Shown: piece after piece, positions 34,033 through 46,040 of the stretch
Layout of the letters: each line of letters opens with the position of its first letter
Position numbering within the stretch: the first letter of the stretch is position 1
NCBI GenBank assembly: GCA_004329165.1
Contig: CM014733.1
Coordinates: 65,841,021 to 65,905,020 of the forward strand
Length of the DNA: 64,000 nt
Origin: Spatholobus suberectus
Taxonomy: Eukaryota; Streptophyta; Magnoliopsida; Fabales; Fabaceae
Reading direction: 5' to 3'
Program-made: the position numbers and the translations under genes
The notes under the pieces: model-generated
What the model was told of the DNA's origin: nothing
The model's input: only the letters and a program-made list of their open reading frames with translations
Database searches by the model: none

Positions 34033-36785
34033 ATGGCAACCGAAAAAGGCTGGTGCTGCTGTAAAGGCTGTGGCTCGTGTGGAAAGCCTAGACAAGGTTG
34101 TTGTTCTTATTGAAAGCTGTTTCAACATTCAAGCCCTAGATGACATGGGTATGAATGTGAAGGACAACTTGATCAGATGTGGAATTCTCAACTAGTTCCA
34201 TATGAACAAGATTATATACCCAAAGCTCATCAGACAGTTTTGGAACTCTGCTGTTTTCTCCAAGACGAACATCGTCAAAACTGCTCTAGGAGTCAAGGTT
34301 ACACTGCACCTTGGCACTGTTGCCCAAGCCATTGGCTGTGAGCGGGCTGGGTTATACATCAAGAATGGCTGGGAAGATAGTTTTGGTGGACACGTCACTG
34401 TTAACGCTGCACTGATGGGTCCAGAAGGCGAAGGTCCAGTCGAGTATAACAAGTTGATAAAAGAGGGGAAGATTTTCCAGCAGTTTCTAAATAAGAGAAT
34501 TCTTCACAAGGTTGGATCGAAGGACAATGTTACTTTCCTACACAGGTTCGTACTGTTCCACATGATCACAGGCCAATAGTTCAACCCACCGCACCTTATC
34601 CTGAGCAACATCTTCAGGATCATGGGAAGACGCGGAAAGAGCGATCAAATCACATTTGTCGCTCTTCTAAATAAGATTTTCTGGCAACAGCAGGTGTATC
34701 ATGCATTCTTTGCCCTGTCTCTTGGAGAGCAAAACCAGATTCAAATTCTGGGTGGTGGCCACAAATTCACTCAGCTACCGTTTGGACGCAACAATGTTGC
34801 ACAGATGAAGGTTGGGTTCGTGCTGAAGCCTTTGGAGACCACGTCCAAACCAGTGGACGTTAAAGAAGAAGCTATTGAGATGGCACCTCAACAGACAATA
34901 GAGCCAATCGTCCAACATGTTGAGCCAATGGATGACGAGGCACTGTTTGTGAATCCTATTGCTGCGAAACTGTCTACCAAGAGGGAGTCGTCCAAGATGC
35001 AAGTAACTAGAGTTAGAAGGTCTAAGACCCAACGACCTTCAACTACGCATGCTCTTCTTGCAGCTGCTTCCATTGCTGCCTCTGCTCCTCCACCTGCTCT
35101 TGCTAAGAGATGTTTGATCATCACTTCTGACAACGAGGACAATGAGCCCATTGGAGAGCTTGTCAAGAAACAGAAAACTGTTATGATTGTTGTTCCTACT
35201 CAACCACAACCTCTAGCCGTCCAACCATTTGTCCCATCCAAACGACCAGCAGAAGCACAATATAAGAAAAGTAAGCCTTCCACTCCTAATGCTGATGAAC
35301 CTGTTAGTGAGTTTGTTGAATCAATGGTTGCTGAACCATTTGAAACACTCACCCAAACACAAGCCACACCTGAACCAGACATGCTGCTACTTGGTGATGA
35401 AGGTTACATTTGCACCATCCCCACCCCCGGCATCTCTAAGTCACATCTCTCCATCCAACCTCCTAAATCACCCTCCTCCTCAACAATCATTCCCATCCCT
35501 ACATCTTCCACCCCTTCAGAAACCTTGGTGAAAATAAAACAACAATGGCCTCTACTTTTTGTTGAAGGAAACCAACAAAACCTCATGGACGACAATGCGA
35601 TTATTTTGTGTCTAAAGCTTCCTAAGCCAGACTTCGGTTTTGATTACTCTCCGATTAATATGGATAAATACATGGAAGACTATGATCATCAATCGTTTGA
35701 GGCTTATCTGGCACTACCTCCTAGAGTTGTAGAACACTTGTCGCTCAAGCGATTTATCAGATGGAGGTACCCCAGAATTATGTGAGCTTGGCGCCTTAAT
35801 ACCCATCCTCCTAGAGTACTTAAACACAAAGTACCTCCAGTAGAAGAGACTGCCCAAGCTTTGCAACAAAGAAGACCAGGGGACGAGCGAACAGTCCATC
35901 TAAGGCCTTCAGATTTGAAGTTTAGGCCTATGGATCCAGACGAAGATGGATTATTTCCATCTGTCTTTGAGCATATGTTTTGTAACACTCTCAAAGGTTC
36001 AGCGACTTTGAAGTATCAACTTTTCATCCCCCATAACAACACATCCAACCTTCCACATCCATCCGCGTCCAACCAGATCGAGTCTGCCCAAGGCTCCAAT
36101 CATAGATGTCAATCACAAAAAGAAGAAGATTCTGACCAACGCACCGTCCTTACCTCTATTGTCCAGAGCTGAAATTCAACAGCATTCAACCCATTCCTTT
36201 GAATGGTTCATAGCTCAGCGTCTTCATACAGACATGGACGAGAACGATGCTAAACGCTTCTGGCAACAACACATGTTCATATGTGAACAAGAAGTGTCCA
36301 GTAGCGGAGTCTCCCCAGACGACAAAGCCGACATCCCAACTGCCACAGACTGTGAATTCACGCAGTGTCCAGCTCGTGTCTTTCACTTTTCGGACACTTC
36401 AGCTGCCTTTGTCCGCCTACCGAATGAGCGTCCATTCCTCGGTATAGAAACTTCTATTCTGTACACTATGATTACTGCTCTCACCTACTCGAACAGTTGC
36501 TAACCACCTTACCCTTGGACCACACCCCGTCTCTATTAACTCGATATACGAGACTTGAAACTTCTGGAAGCACCTCCTCCACCCACTGAAGTTCTTCCAC
36601 CAATTCCTTCCCAACCACCGTCACCCACACCTCCACCACTGCCTACTCTTGGCTCCCAAACCTTCGCAAGCCTTCCCATCTCTACTTCTGCCTCTTCCTC
36701 CATCCCCCCTGTTGACCCCGTTGTTCAACAGTACGTTGCAAATCAACTTCAACCCATCTTTACTCTTCTTCACCAAATTCTCTAG
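34033..36785 (+). pseudogene. Env-position ORF of the Sirevirus-type element, broken
   Basis: ATG 34033 starts MATEK. A one-base slip in the following A run changes frame, and the frame of 34049 then continues to 36172. It has only three in-frame stops (34193, 34577, 35783). After a further frame change (about 36100-36160) it goes on to 36785. Visible parts, in order: a block like the putative plant transposon protein family found in many retroelements (IIYPKLIRQFWNSAVF, then AQAIGCERAGLYI, about 34205-34370); a charged, Pro/Ser/Thr-rich region with short KR-rich patches (about 34830-35560); a second folded-looking block (about 35880-36500); and a Pro-rich tail (from 36573). I see no clear signal peptide or membrane segment, so an envelope role is not supported. 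Its function is unknown. Confidence 0.72.
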
Positions 36786-37237
36786 AACCAACAAGTACTC
36801 CTACATCCTTCCCAACCTTCCCCACCGCCTCCTTTGCCATCGCCATAGTGACCATGATGATGCTCCCTTTTCTTTTTGTTTGCTTTTTGCTAATGAGAAA
36901 AGAGGGAGAATTAAAGCGTTCTGTTCTGTTTTTGCTTCAAAAAAAATTAAAGCTTTGTATGATCTTCCAGTACAATAATATATATGCTTTGTTCTAATAT
37001 ATCTCAAAATGTTGCTCTACTTCTGTGTGATTTTATAACTGTTAGATATAATATGCTTTGATTATTAGTATATTTTGATACTTAGTATGGATTTAAAACT
37101 AATATATTTTACCTTTCAAAGCATACAAACTATGGCATATCAGACTCAAGGGGAGCATAGTAAGTCTTTCGAAAACTCTTTTATATGTCTCTTTATATTC
37201 TAGCAAAAACTTAAAAATTAATAAGGTTTGTTATCAT
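36786..37237 (+). other. 3' untranslated region with extra polypurine tracts
   Basis: Purine-rich tracts near 36897-36909 (AAAAGAGGGAGAA) and 37148-37157 (AAGGGGAGCA) resemble the final tract at 37238. Multiple polypurine tracts are a known Sirevirus trait. The small open frame 36649-36978 has no known motif. Confidence 0.5.
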
Positions 37238-37252
37238 CAAAAAGGGGGAGAT
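37238..37252 (+). other. Polypurine tract of the Sirevirus-type element
   Basis: AAAAAGGGGGAGAT directly before the 3' LTR start TGTTGGAACC. Confidence 0.93.
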
Positions 37253-38413
37253 TGTTGGAACCACAGACGTAGAAGCGTCTAAACCCTCAAAGTTTTGAAG
37301 ATAACAAACTTATTAATGTTCAAGTTTCCGTCTAAGGACTAACCTTGTCACAGCAAACAAGTTACTCTTAAATGGACCGTCCAGTTGATGTGCTAAAGAA
37401 GACAATCCAGTTGACATGCTAAAGAAGACCGTCCAGTAGACGTACTGAAGATGACTGTCCGAAGCTAAATCTTGCCTCTTAAAACAAAATCAAATATCAG
37501 ATGCATTCAGACAAAATCTTCCAACGACAAATCTTCAAACGGCTAAGTCTTATTTAAACATCCAATTTACTTATGTTCGTTTTTCCTCGAAACTAATATA
37601 TTACCATTTTAGTGATCTAACGTTTAAATTGTTTTGAAGCATTAAATGTAATTAGATTCACTCTAGTGCAAAGGCGCGGCAAAACAAATAAAGCAAGTCA
37701 ACTTATCAAGCTGCCATGCCGAATGAAGAATGTTCAAAAAAGCAAACTGCCAGCACAGTCCTGCGCTTTTCGTTTTAGTGCAAGTCTAAAATTTGCCACG
37801 CCTGATCTTTCTGAAAGCATGATTTGCACGCCTATCCTTGTATAATGAAGTCAAGTCTTCCACAACGGATCTTTTTCCCTGAAGACTATATATATGCACC
37901 AAGGAAGAAGGAAAAAAAGCATAATCGCGATACGTGCTAACTTGTGACAATCTCAGTGAGACATCAAAAGCCTTTTGTACTTTATCTATAAGTGTCCATT
38001 GGACGATAGTGAAAAAAGTCTTGTAAAAATATTCTGAGTGTTTGAGCTTAATCTTTCAAATCCTCACTACGTGAGTTGATACCTTTGTATAAACACTTGT
38101 TTGTGTTAAGAAAGCTTGGAGAGGCTTAGTGAAAAAAGAATACTTGGGTTGAGCAATCTAGGGTGATTGCTTTGTAAAGCCTGAAGAGGCCACGAACAAT
38201 ACTTGTAACCTAAGGTTGGTTAATGGATACCTTCTGGGTGAAGGGACTAGACGTAGCTCAGGTTGAGTGAACTAGTATAAAAACTCTCTGTGTTATCTTT
38301 CTCTCTATCCCTTAACTTGAAAATGCTTTCAAACTTATTTATATTGATTTAAAAAGAATAAGGTTTTAAACGCACAATTCAACCCTCCCTTCTTGTGCGC
38401 TTTTTCTATTTCA
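37253..38413 (+). repeat. 3' LTR of the Sirevirus-type element
   Basis: Direct repeat of 27672-28857, one tandem unit shorter at about 37372-37456. Many of the differences from the 5' LTR are C/T or G/A changes. Confidence 0.95.
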
Positions 38414-39318
38414 AGCATTGTATGTGACCACGCATCATTACATTTGAGTTATGTGATGAGAAAAGTATGTAGGAATTTGGTTGGTGGAGGCCGTGATGGG
38501 TTGTCTAACTTTTGCCTTGGGGGTTATCTGGTTAGGAAAACTCCAATGGTCCATGCTGATCCCATGGAGCCGGGGCATACTAGCAAAACTGGGTAACCCT
38601 GACTAGTCACCGGGGGATATCATACTAGTTGAGAGTGTGAAAGCCGAAGGCATCAGTACCGATGACACTTCTTATGGCCATGCATTTACTTCTAGTCTAC
38701 TTTCCGATAAGTTTAAGATGGTACCACATGTGTATAAGAAATAGAAGCTAGGTATTGCATTACATATGTTTGTGCGTTTTGATTTTTGCAAATTAATGTT
38801 GTTTGATTATGTATGTGATGTGTATTCTACCTCTCTCCATTGTCATACTTTGAGCATGAAGTGAGATTTATCTCACTCCCTTGTTTTCTGGTGTTTTTTG
38901 TCTGTGTTTATGATACATAGGTGACGTCTAGCAGGAAAATGAGGAGGAGTCTTAGAATAGGGGCATTAGCCTCATTACAGTTTATTTTACAACATCTTTT
39001 GGGTTTTATCAACTTTGATAGTAATGTGATATCAGGGTCTTAGTTGTTTATTATTTTAGCTTTTGAATTTTACACTTTTACTTCTTGTATTGGTTTATTT
39101 TCTAAAGACTTGTATGACCAACTGTGGGCCACCATCTTTTGGTTAACTAGTAAAGTATCTTATAGAATTTTAGTAAATGTGAGTTGTGCAAGTGATGTCC
39201 TTTACGGTGTGAAGAGAAAGATTCTAAATTATCGTTTTATTTTGCAATTAAAAAGTATATTATATTTTCATAATATTTCTTAAATAATTAGCTTTAGGGT
39301 AAAAGGTGTCACAATTAG

Positions 39319-40079
39319 ACCCATTAGATTTATTCATTTTCCGTTCTCCTTTTTTTTTTTTTTTTTTATCTCTTTACTGATTTACCGCTCCTCCTTCTTC
39401 TCCCTTCTCCAACATAACAGTCTTGCCAACAACACAACTAGCACTGTTCTTAAGCAGAGCAATGATGATAATCGCAATCTACCCAGCCTCATCGTGTGTC
39501 CTTTTCTACTGACGCTTCCCAAACCTTGTGATATAGCCTTTCACATCGAATCTGCCGCAAACATACTCATTAAAAATTTGAAGAGGAGGGAAATAAGGAA
39601 ATAAGAAAGGAAGAAACGAACATGTCTTTGATGGCAAAAGTTAGAGTAGAGAGCGTTTACGTTTGGTTGGGTTGAGGAATGGGAAAAAGTTTGAAACATT
39701 CTACGATAATGCTCCAAGTAATAGTGTCTCGCAAAGGATCAAACCATTTGGTGAGCTAGCACCGCATGAATTGTCAGATCTGGTTTTACATTTGTTGGAT
39801 CGTGGTTTTTCAGTTAGAGATGTTGCGATGTCGGCAACTGCTCCCTCGTTGGAGATAAATTTATGTTAAATTTCTTTAAAGATGTTGTGACGAACGAAAA
39901 ATACAAAAGGGAGTGGTGGTGTTGCTGTCGGCAGTGGCTTCAGTGTCACGACGACAATAGTGAAAGTTAGCAATTTTGGGTGATAGAGAAGGAGGTAATT
40001 AGGATAAAACATGAAAGATGAAAGAAAAAGAAAGAAAAATTTGTGCCATCCATTTAAAAACTATTATATCTAAGGTTGA
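39319..40079. other. Interior of the outer Mutator-like element with a small open frame
   Basis: This part is less AT-rich than its surroundings. A plus-strand frame (about 39663-39869, first codon TTG) encodes 68 residues including NAPSNSVSQRIKPFGELAPH and ends at 39869. It has balanced amino acid use, unlike the junk frames around it. I do not recognise it. It may be a fragment of a host gene carried by the element, or chance. Confidence 0.35.
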
Positions 40080-40133
40080 AAAAATGTTTTTTATGGTGGA
40101 AGACATGATAGAGTCTCCTAGCCTAGCCTTCAT

Positions 40134-40877
40134 AATCTTTTGAACATGATCCTCTTCATTTCTTTTTCTTTCTGTTTCTTTCATTATTAAGTTTTAAGAA
40201 AATAAATGAAATGAAGATGATACACACATAATAAAGAGTATCACTTATTTTTCTAAAAGCTTGGTAATGGAAGAAATGGAGAAGATCTTTTCCCTTTGAA
40301 CATGGTTATGGGATTTAATTTTGAATTGATGTAGGTAATAGTTTCAAGGGGAAAGAAAAGGATAGAGGGGAAAGGGTGATTTCGTATCATGTATCCATTT
40401 CATCATCCATCATTGTCAATATTTACTTATTGGCTATTGTTCCTCCTTATTGTAAAGGGCAGAAGTAGGATAGAGGAAACAAATAGTATAGAGAAAGAGT
40501 ACAATGGAGGAATGATGGGGCATAAGATGTTGGTAGAGAGAGCATCATACAAGTTGTAGTACTTCATTCTTCGCTAGAACAAGGATTTTTGAGTGAAACC
40601 ATGATCCATGTCTTCTCGCTATCTTCCAAATAGTTGTGGCCTTTAATCTACTTATGTATAGGCCCAAACTAGTTCCAAACTACTCGAGACACTCACCATT
40701 TGCCAAATTTGAAAACCGACAAACCAAAAAACCTTTACAATTAAAAATGACTCAATAATAACATTATTTAGTTCTGGTAGGATTGAACATTTTAGGCTTA
40801 ATTCCGACCACTAATCAACCCCAATTATAACATAAGCTTTACATGATTATCACGTGGCAGCCAAGTAAATTACATAC

Positions 40878-40917
<40 letters not shown>

Positions 40918-41175
40918 GGTAGAGTTATTCTACTCAATAACTCTTGATTTGTATTAAATTTCAACGATCTAATCGTTGAATATTTTAATATTATTACAAT
41001 GATCATGCACACCAAAATTTATATAAATTGAACATTTGTAACTAATTAATCTTATAGTCAACATTTACTTATAATTTAGAAAAGTATATTATACGTCAAT
41101 CTGAATCTATTTAATTAAGTATCAAATTGTTTTTAAACTTTATAAAAATTTATTGATTTGATCTACTCAATAAAA
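40134..41175. other. Gene-free stretch with a microsatellite
   Basis: No gene is seen. A (CATA)n(TA)n tract lies at about 40872-40916. Confidence 0.5.
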
Positions 41176-42330
41176 TCTTAATCCTATGGCTTTTAATATC
41201 TAAATATATATAATAACTTTAACATATTTTAAAACAATAAATTAGTTAAATTTAATTAATTAATTAAATAATGTGATTTGATTTAATTGATTGTTTAATT
41301 GATTTAATTTTGTAATTTTTATTATTTATGAAAATTATTAAAAAAATTAATATTTTTGACAAATTTTTCATATAATAAAGTTTATATTTATTTTTCTCCA
41401 TTTATAATTTAGATAACAAATAAATTTTTTATTTTTATGTTTCTCCATTTTTAATAAAATTACATTACATTAAAACGTATAAAATAAAGAATACAAGATA
41501 ACCGAGTGCTTTTATACTAAAACATATAAAATTCCCATAACCTAATGCTTTTACAGTAAAACGCATAAAATAAAGAATAGAAGATAACAAAATTTATAAA
41601 TAAGTTAAACTAGAGAATAAAAAAAATATAATGTAATTTCTATGTTAACTTATTTATAACTTTTGTTATCTTATATTCTTTATTTTAATTTATATGTTTT
41701 AATGTAAAAGCATTAGGTCAGTACTTATTTATTTTAATTTTTCATGCTTAACTAATAATATATATCAGTAAATACATATTATTTAAAACTTTTCATTTTC
41801 AAATTTTATTTTCTCATTAATTAATTATAAAATTTTGTAAAACAAATTTCAATTAAAGAGGGATTAATTATTAGTAAATCAGTAGAATATATTTAACTAT
41901 AGATATTGATCATAAATAATGAAAAATAAACATGATAAAAATATTTTTAATTATGATTTTAACATAACCAATTTCATTATATTCTAATTGTTAATTTTCA
42001 TTTTCTAAATTTGTAAAATTAATAGCAAGTAAAATTTGTATTTATTCCTAATAAGTCATAAATAGAAAAAATAAATATATAGTTTATTCTAAGAAAAATT
42101 TGTAAAAAATATTATTTTTTAATAATTTCCATAAATAATTACAGCATAAAGTTAAATCAATCAAACAATCAATTAAATTAAATCAAATCATTTAATTGAT
42201 TGATTAAAATCAACTAATTGATTGTTATAAAATATGTTAGAGTTACTATATATATTAAGATATTATAAGCCATAGGATTTGTTCGCATTAATAGCTTAAA
42301 TTTAGACTTACGTTTGGTGTCAATTCCCTT
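41176..42330. mobile_element. Foldback element 1, long inverted arms
   Basis: The left arm (ATCCTATGGCTTTTAATATC and on, through TGATTTGATTTAATTGATTG) returns inverted at 42140-42300 (AATCAATTAAATTAAATCAA, then AAGCCATAGGATTTG). Arms of several hundred bases surround an AT-rich centre with no coding frame. The left tip looks shortened compared with the right one. Confidence 0.72.
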
Positions 42331-42345
42331 ATATATATATATATA

Positions 42346-42736
42346 ACTCAGTATCCGTTGACACCAGGTGTCAAAATTAGTCAAATTACACCTTCAATTA
42401 CTTTTTGTTGAATACAAATTTAACTAATCCAACCGTTGAATTATGTGATATTATCTTCATGAACATATATATCAAATTTCACATCATTTGGAATTTGTTA
42501 GATATTCTATCTAATATTGAATATTTACATATATTTTAATATTGTGTTGTACGTTAAAATAAAGTGATGCGATGAACTATTAAATAAATTTGGAATTGTA
42601 TGAAATTTTGTATACTTAATCTAATTAATAAGAACATCAAATTCAATGATTGGATTGGTTAAATTTTCATTCTATAAAAAGTTATTAAATGTGTAATTTG
42701 ACTAACTTTGACATTTGGTATCAATAGATCCTGACC
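42346..42736. mobile_element. Foldback element 2 (short)
   Basis: The left end (GGTGTCAAAATTAGTCAAAT, then CAATTACTTTTTGTTGAATA) pairs with the inverted right end (reading inward AATGTCAAAGTTAGTCAAAT, then TAATAACTTTTTATAGAATG). About 390 bp, non-coding. Confidence 0.7.
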
Positions 42737-42760
42737 TATATATATATATATATATATATA

Positions 42761-44131
42761 GGGATATAATCCATTTACACCAAATCTAAACCGTTAATAT
42801 AGGTTAATCCTACAGTTTATAACATCCTAATAAAAATAGTAACTTTAACATATTTTGTGACAATTAATTAGTTAACTTTAATTAATCAATTAAATCATTT
42901 AATTTGATTTTATTGATTATTTGATAGATTCAACTTTTTACTTTAATTATTTATAAAACTATTAAAAATAATATATTTTACAAATTTGTCTTAAAGTAAA
43001 GTATGTATTTATTTTTCTCTATTTATGATTTACGTAACAAATAAAATATACTTTTTAAGTTTTCTCTATTTTAAAAAAATTACATTATATTAAAACTTAG
43101 AAAATAAATTATACAAGATAACCTGATGCTTTTACACTAAAACGTATGAAATTCTCCTAACTTAATGCTTTTACACTTCAACGTATAAAGTAAGGAATAC
43201 AAGATAATTTTTTTTTATAAATAAGCTAAAATATAGTAATTACATTATATTTTTTAATAAACTTAAAAAAATATTCAACAAATTAAGAGAAAGTTTATTA
43301 AAAAAAATTGGCTAATTTTATTGAAAATAGAGAAAAAAATAAAATAAAATATATTACTATTTTAACTTGTATTCTTTATTTTATACGTTTTAATATAAAA
43401 ATATAATATAATTTGACTAATTTTTTAATTGTATTCTTTATTTTATACGTTTTAATTTAAAAGTGTTAACTTAGTGCTTATTTATTTTAATTTTTGTACT
43501 TAACTAACAATATATTTAAGTAAATATACATTATCTAAAATTTTTCATTTTCAAATTTTATTTTCTAATAATTAATTTTTAAATTTTGGTAAAACAAATA
43601 TCAAAGAAAAGGGGATTAATTATTACTAAATCAGAATATATTTAACTATGTATATTGATCATATAAATAATGAAAATAAACATTTATGAAAAAAATATCA
43701 TTTATTATGATATTAACATAACCAATTTCATTACATTCTAATTGTTAATTTTCTTTTTCTAAATTTATTAAAACAATAGCAACTAAAATTTTATTGATTC
43801 TTAATGAATCATAAAAAATATACACTTTATTTGTTATGTAAATCGTAAATAGAGAAAAAGAAATATATATTTTATTATAAAATATAAAAAATGTTAATTT
43901 TGTCAATAATTTTCATAAATAATTAAAATAGAAAATTAAATCAATCAAAGAATCAATGAAATCAAATCAAATGATTTGATTGGTTAATTAAAATTATATA
44001 ATTGATTGTCATAAAATATGTTAAAGCTACTGTATTTATTAAGATGTTATAAACTGTAAGATTAACATGTATTAACGGTTAAGATTTAGTGTAAGTTTTT
44101 AGACTTACATCTAGTGCCAATGGATCCTATC
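42761..44131. mobile_element. Foldback element 3, relative of element 1
   Basis: The left arm (AAATCTAAACCGTTAATATA, then CAGTTTATAACATCCTAATA) is inverted at the right (reading inward AAATCTTAACCGTTAATACA, then CAGTTTATAACATCTTAATA). The centre shares sequence with element 1, for example TTATACGTTTTAAT and AAATTTTATTTTCT blocks. No coding frame. Confidence 0.75.
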
Positions 44132-46040
44132 TCATACATAATGTTAATCTAGCTCTTCTGAGAGATATGCATATGTAGAATGATAAGTTTTTGTTTAGAA
44201 AATCTATATGGTATATTAAAATTTAATTAAACATCTTAGGCTTAGTACTTGAAAGGTTGTGTATTTTTATACAACCTAAATTTGTATGTTAGGCTTGGCG
44301 TTTGAGGGATTATATATAACTAAACATTAACATAAATATGTATAGACATTACAAACATACTATCACAAGTCTTTATGTCATTAAGATCTAATTTATTACA
44401 GCCTCACTTGTTGTGGAGTGAAAGAACTTTAAAGAAGGTCTACAAAGACACAAAGAAAGGCATCAAATATGATAGCTAAGTCTTTTGTACTTCGGAGACT
44501 TACTGACATTATTCTTACCGGACCATTTATAAATAATCATATTGTATTAAATGATAGGGACATAATTGTCTATTAAAAAAGGTCATTTTTTTCTTTATTT
44601 TTTCATATTTTTCTCGTACCAAACAACATAAAAATCTATTTATTTTCTTATCACTTTGTTTCTATTCATTTTTTTAAAAAATTTATCTTCTATTTTTTCC
44701 TTTCAAACCGAACAAGGTAATAGTTTGGGATTTTCCCAATTTAAATAACGAACATAAACCATGCCTCCCAAGGCACAAATACATCGGTTTAGGCTTTGTA
44801 GTGTGAATGACATACTGCAATGAGAAGTGAAAACAAAGCAAAACACGGATGAAAAATGCTAATCACATACTCTTTGGCTAATTTTTATTATATTGATTAA
44901 AATTTATTAAAAATCATAAAGTTATCAGTCTCATTTTTTATGATTTAATCAACTTCACCCATAATTTTGTAAGCATTAGAAAGAATGTGTTGGAGACTAT
45001 ATTTCTAACATTCCTGGACACTTCCCAAGATCGCACGTTACTAGAAGTATCATTCATAAACAGTCTCCAGTAATCTGGGAGAATAGCTTACATGATTCAT
45101 CACATTCACATCAATTACTTGTGTGCTTTCTTTAATTCATGGTTAGCGCAATATTCCAAAATTCGCTCATTAATAAGCTAAACAACTTTCTCAAAGACCG
45201 AAGTAAAATAAACTCGTCTGGGCCCTATGTAAATGTCGAACCACAATTCTACACAGTTTTTCTCAAAAACAAACAATATAAAAGATCTCAAATTAAACAC
45301 ATTTTGTTTTGCAATAAAATGTTATAAATAAACACAAAATAAACTAATCATTGAATTAATAACTGCAGTGAGAATTTTTGCCAAGACCTGATTGTTTCTG
45401 ATTAGGCTCAGCTCCTCTCAAGGTGCTTGATGCCCAAATCTTAATTGTATGCCTCCCTCAGTTTAACCATAACTTCCACGTATTTATCTTAAAGAAAAAA
45501 AAAAGCATGACGTGTTGTCCAAAAATAATATGAAAAAAACTCAGGTAAATTTTTTTAGATATTTTTAATGTTGTTCTCTAATCAAAATTAAAGTTTCAAT
45601 TCAGTAATATGTATGCATTAAAGATCAATGTAAATTATCGAAATAAAACTCTAATTTTAATTAAATAATAATACTAAAAATACCTACGAAACTGCACTTA
45701 AATTTTCTCCAAATAATAATGCCCACATCCGGATCCATCAATTAAGAACCCACACCACATACAACATTTTCGCTTAGGCGTAAAATTCCATAATTTAATG
45801 AAAATCTAATTACAGTGCTGTCATTACAAACTTACAGTCTCCACTCTCTACTACAATTATCATATCGATCATCCACTTTACATTACATTTACAATAACAC
45901 ATTAGATTGAGCTACGACACAAGGGGGGGAAAGCTATAAAATTCTGAGCAACAATAGTGATGAAAACCATATTTTGCAATTCCGTTAGGAACTCACCACT
46001 GAAGAAAGAAAAGAAGAACGAAATTGAAAACCAAACCGGT
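44132..46040. other. Gene-free stretch, 3' flank of the DnaJ-type gene
   Basis: No further gene is seen. The last 200-250 bases likely include the 3' untranslated region of the minus-strand gene. A short AT-rich inverted structure at about 44865-45010 resembles 24820-24960. Confidence 0.4.

Larger units (their letters stand above)
27672..38413 (+). mobile_element. Full-length Sirevirus-type Copia retrotransposon, inner layer
   Basis: Two LTRs (1186 and 1161 bp) start TGTTGGAACC and end in TTTCA. They are bounded by a perfect target duplication AGCAT (27667-27671 and 38414-38418). A tRNA-Met PBS, a long gag with a zinc knuckle and coiled-coil region, a Copia-order pol (PR-IN-RT-RH), an extra ORF in the env position and a polypurine tract follow in order. 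Copia order plus a large ORF after pol points to the Sirevirus (SIRE1/Maximus) lineage. The LTRs differ by only a few bases per hundred by eye, so this is the youngest large insertion in the window. Several stops and frameshifts make it non-autonomous now. Confidence 0.95.
26717..39313. mobile_element. Gypsy-type solo LTR, middle layer of the nest
   Basis: It starts TGTAACACTCC and ends GGTGTCACA, bounded by a perfect target duplication ATTAG (26712-26716 and 39314-39318). Only 26717-27671 and 38419-39313 belong to it, about 1.85 kb in total; the rest is the inserted Sirevirus-type element. No gag or pol of its own remains. The left part holds a GC-rich block (about 27340-27470) with repeated GGGCGG-like motifs. 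The open frames there (27271-27477, 27345-27572, 38393-38596) match nothing known. Confidence 0.85.
26664..40133. mobile_element. Mutator-like element, outer layer of a three-level nest
   Basis: The left end (TAGACTAGGATGGGAGACCC, then AAGTCTCCCACGGG) and the inverted right end (reading inward GGCTAGGCTAGGAGACTC, then ATGTCTTCCACCAT) resemble each other and the ends of 19034-19989. Parts next to the ends also match that element, for example ATTAGATTTATTCATTTT against its ATTAAATTTAGC, and ATTATATCTAAGGTTG against its ATTTTATCTAAGAGTTG. Without the inserts (26717-39313 plus one target copy) it is about 870 bp. I could not identify a clean 9-bp target duplication. No transposase is present. Confidence 0.65.

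Noticed and set aside
34033..34113. Cysteine-rich peptide frame (WCCCKGCGSCGKPRQGCCSY) resembling a metallothionein or defensin
   Set aside because: It is the env-position ORF read in the wrong phase after a slip in an A run; the correct phase continues for 2 kb.
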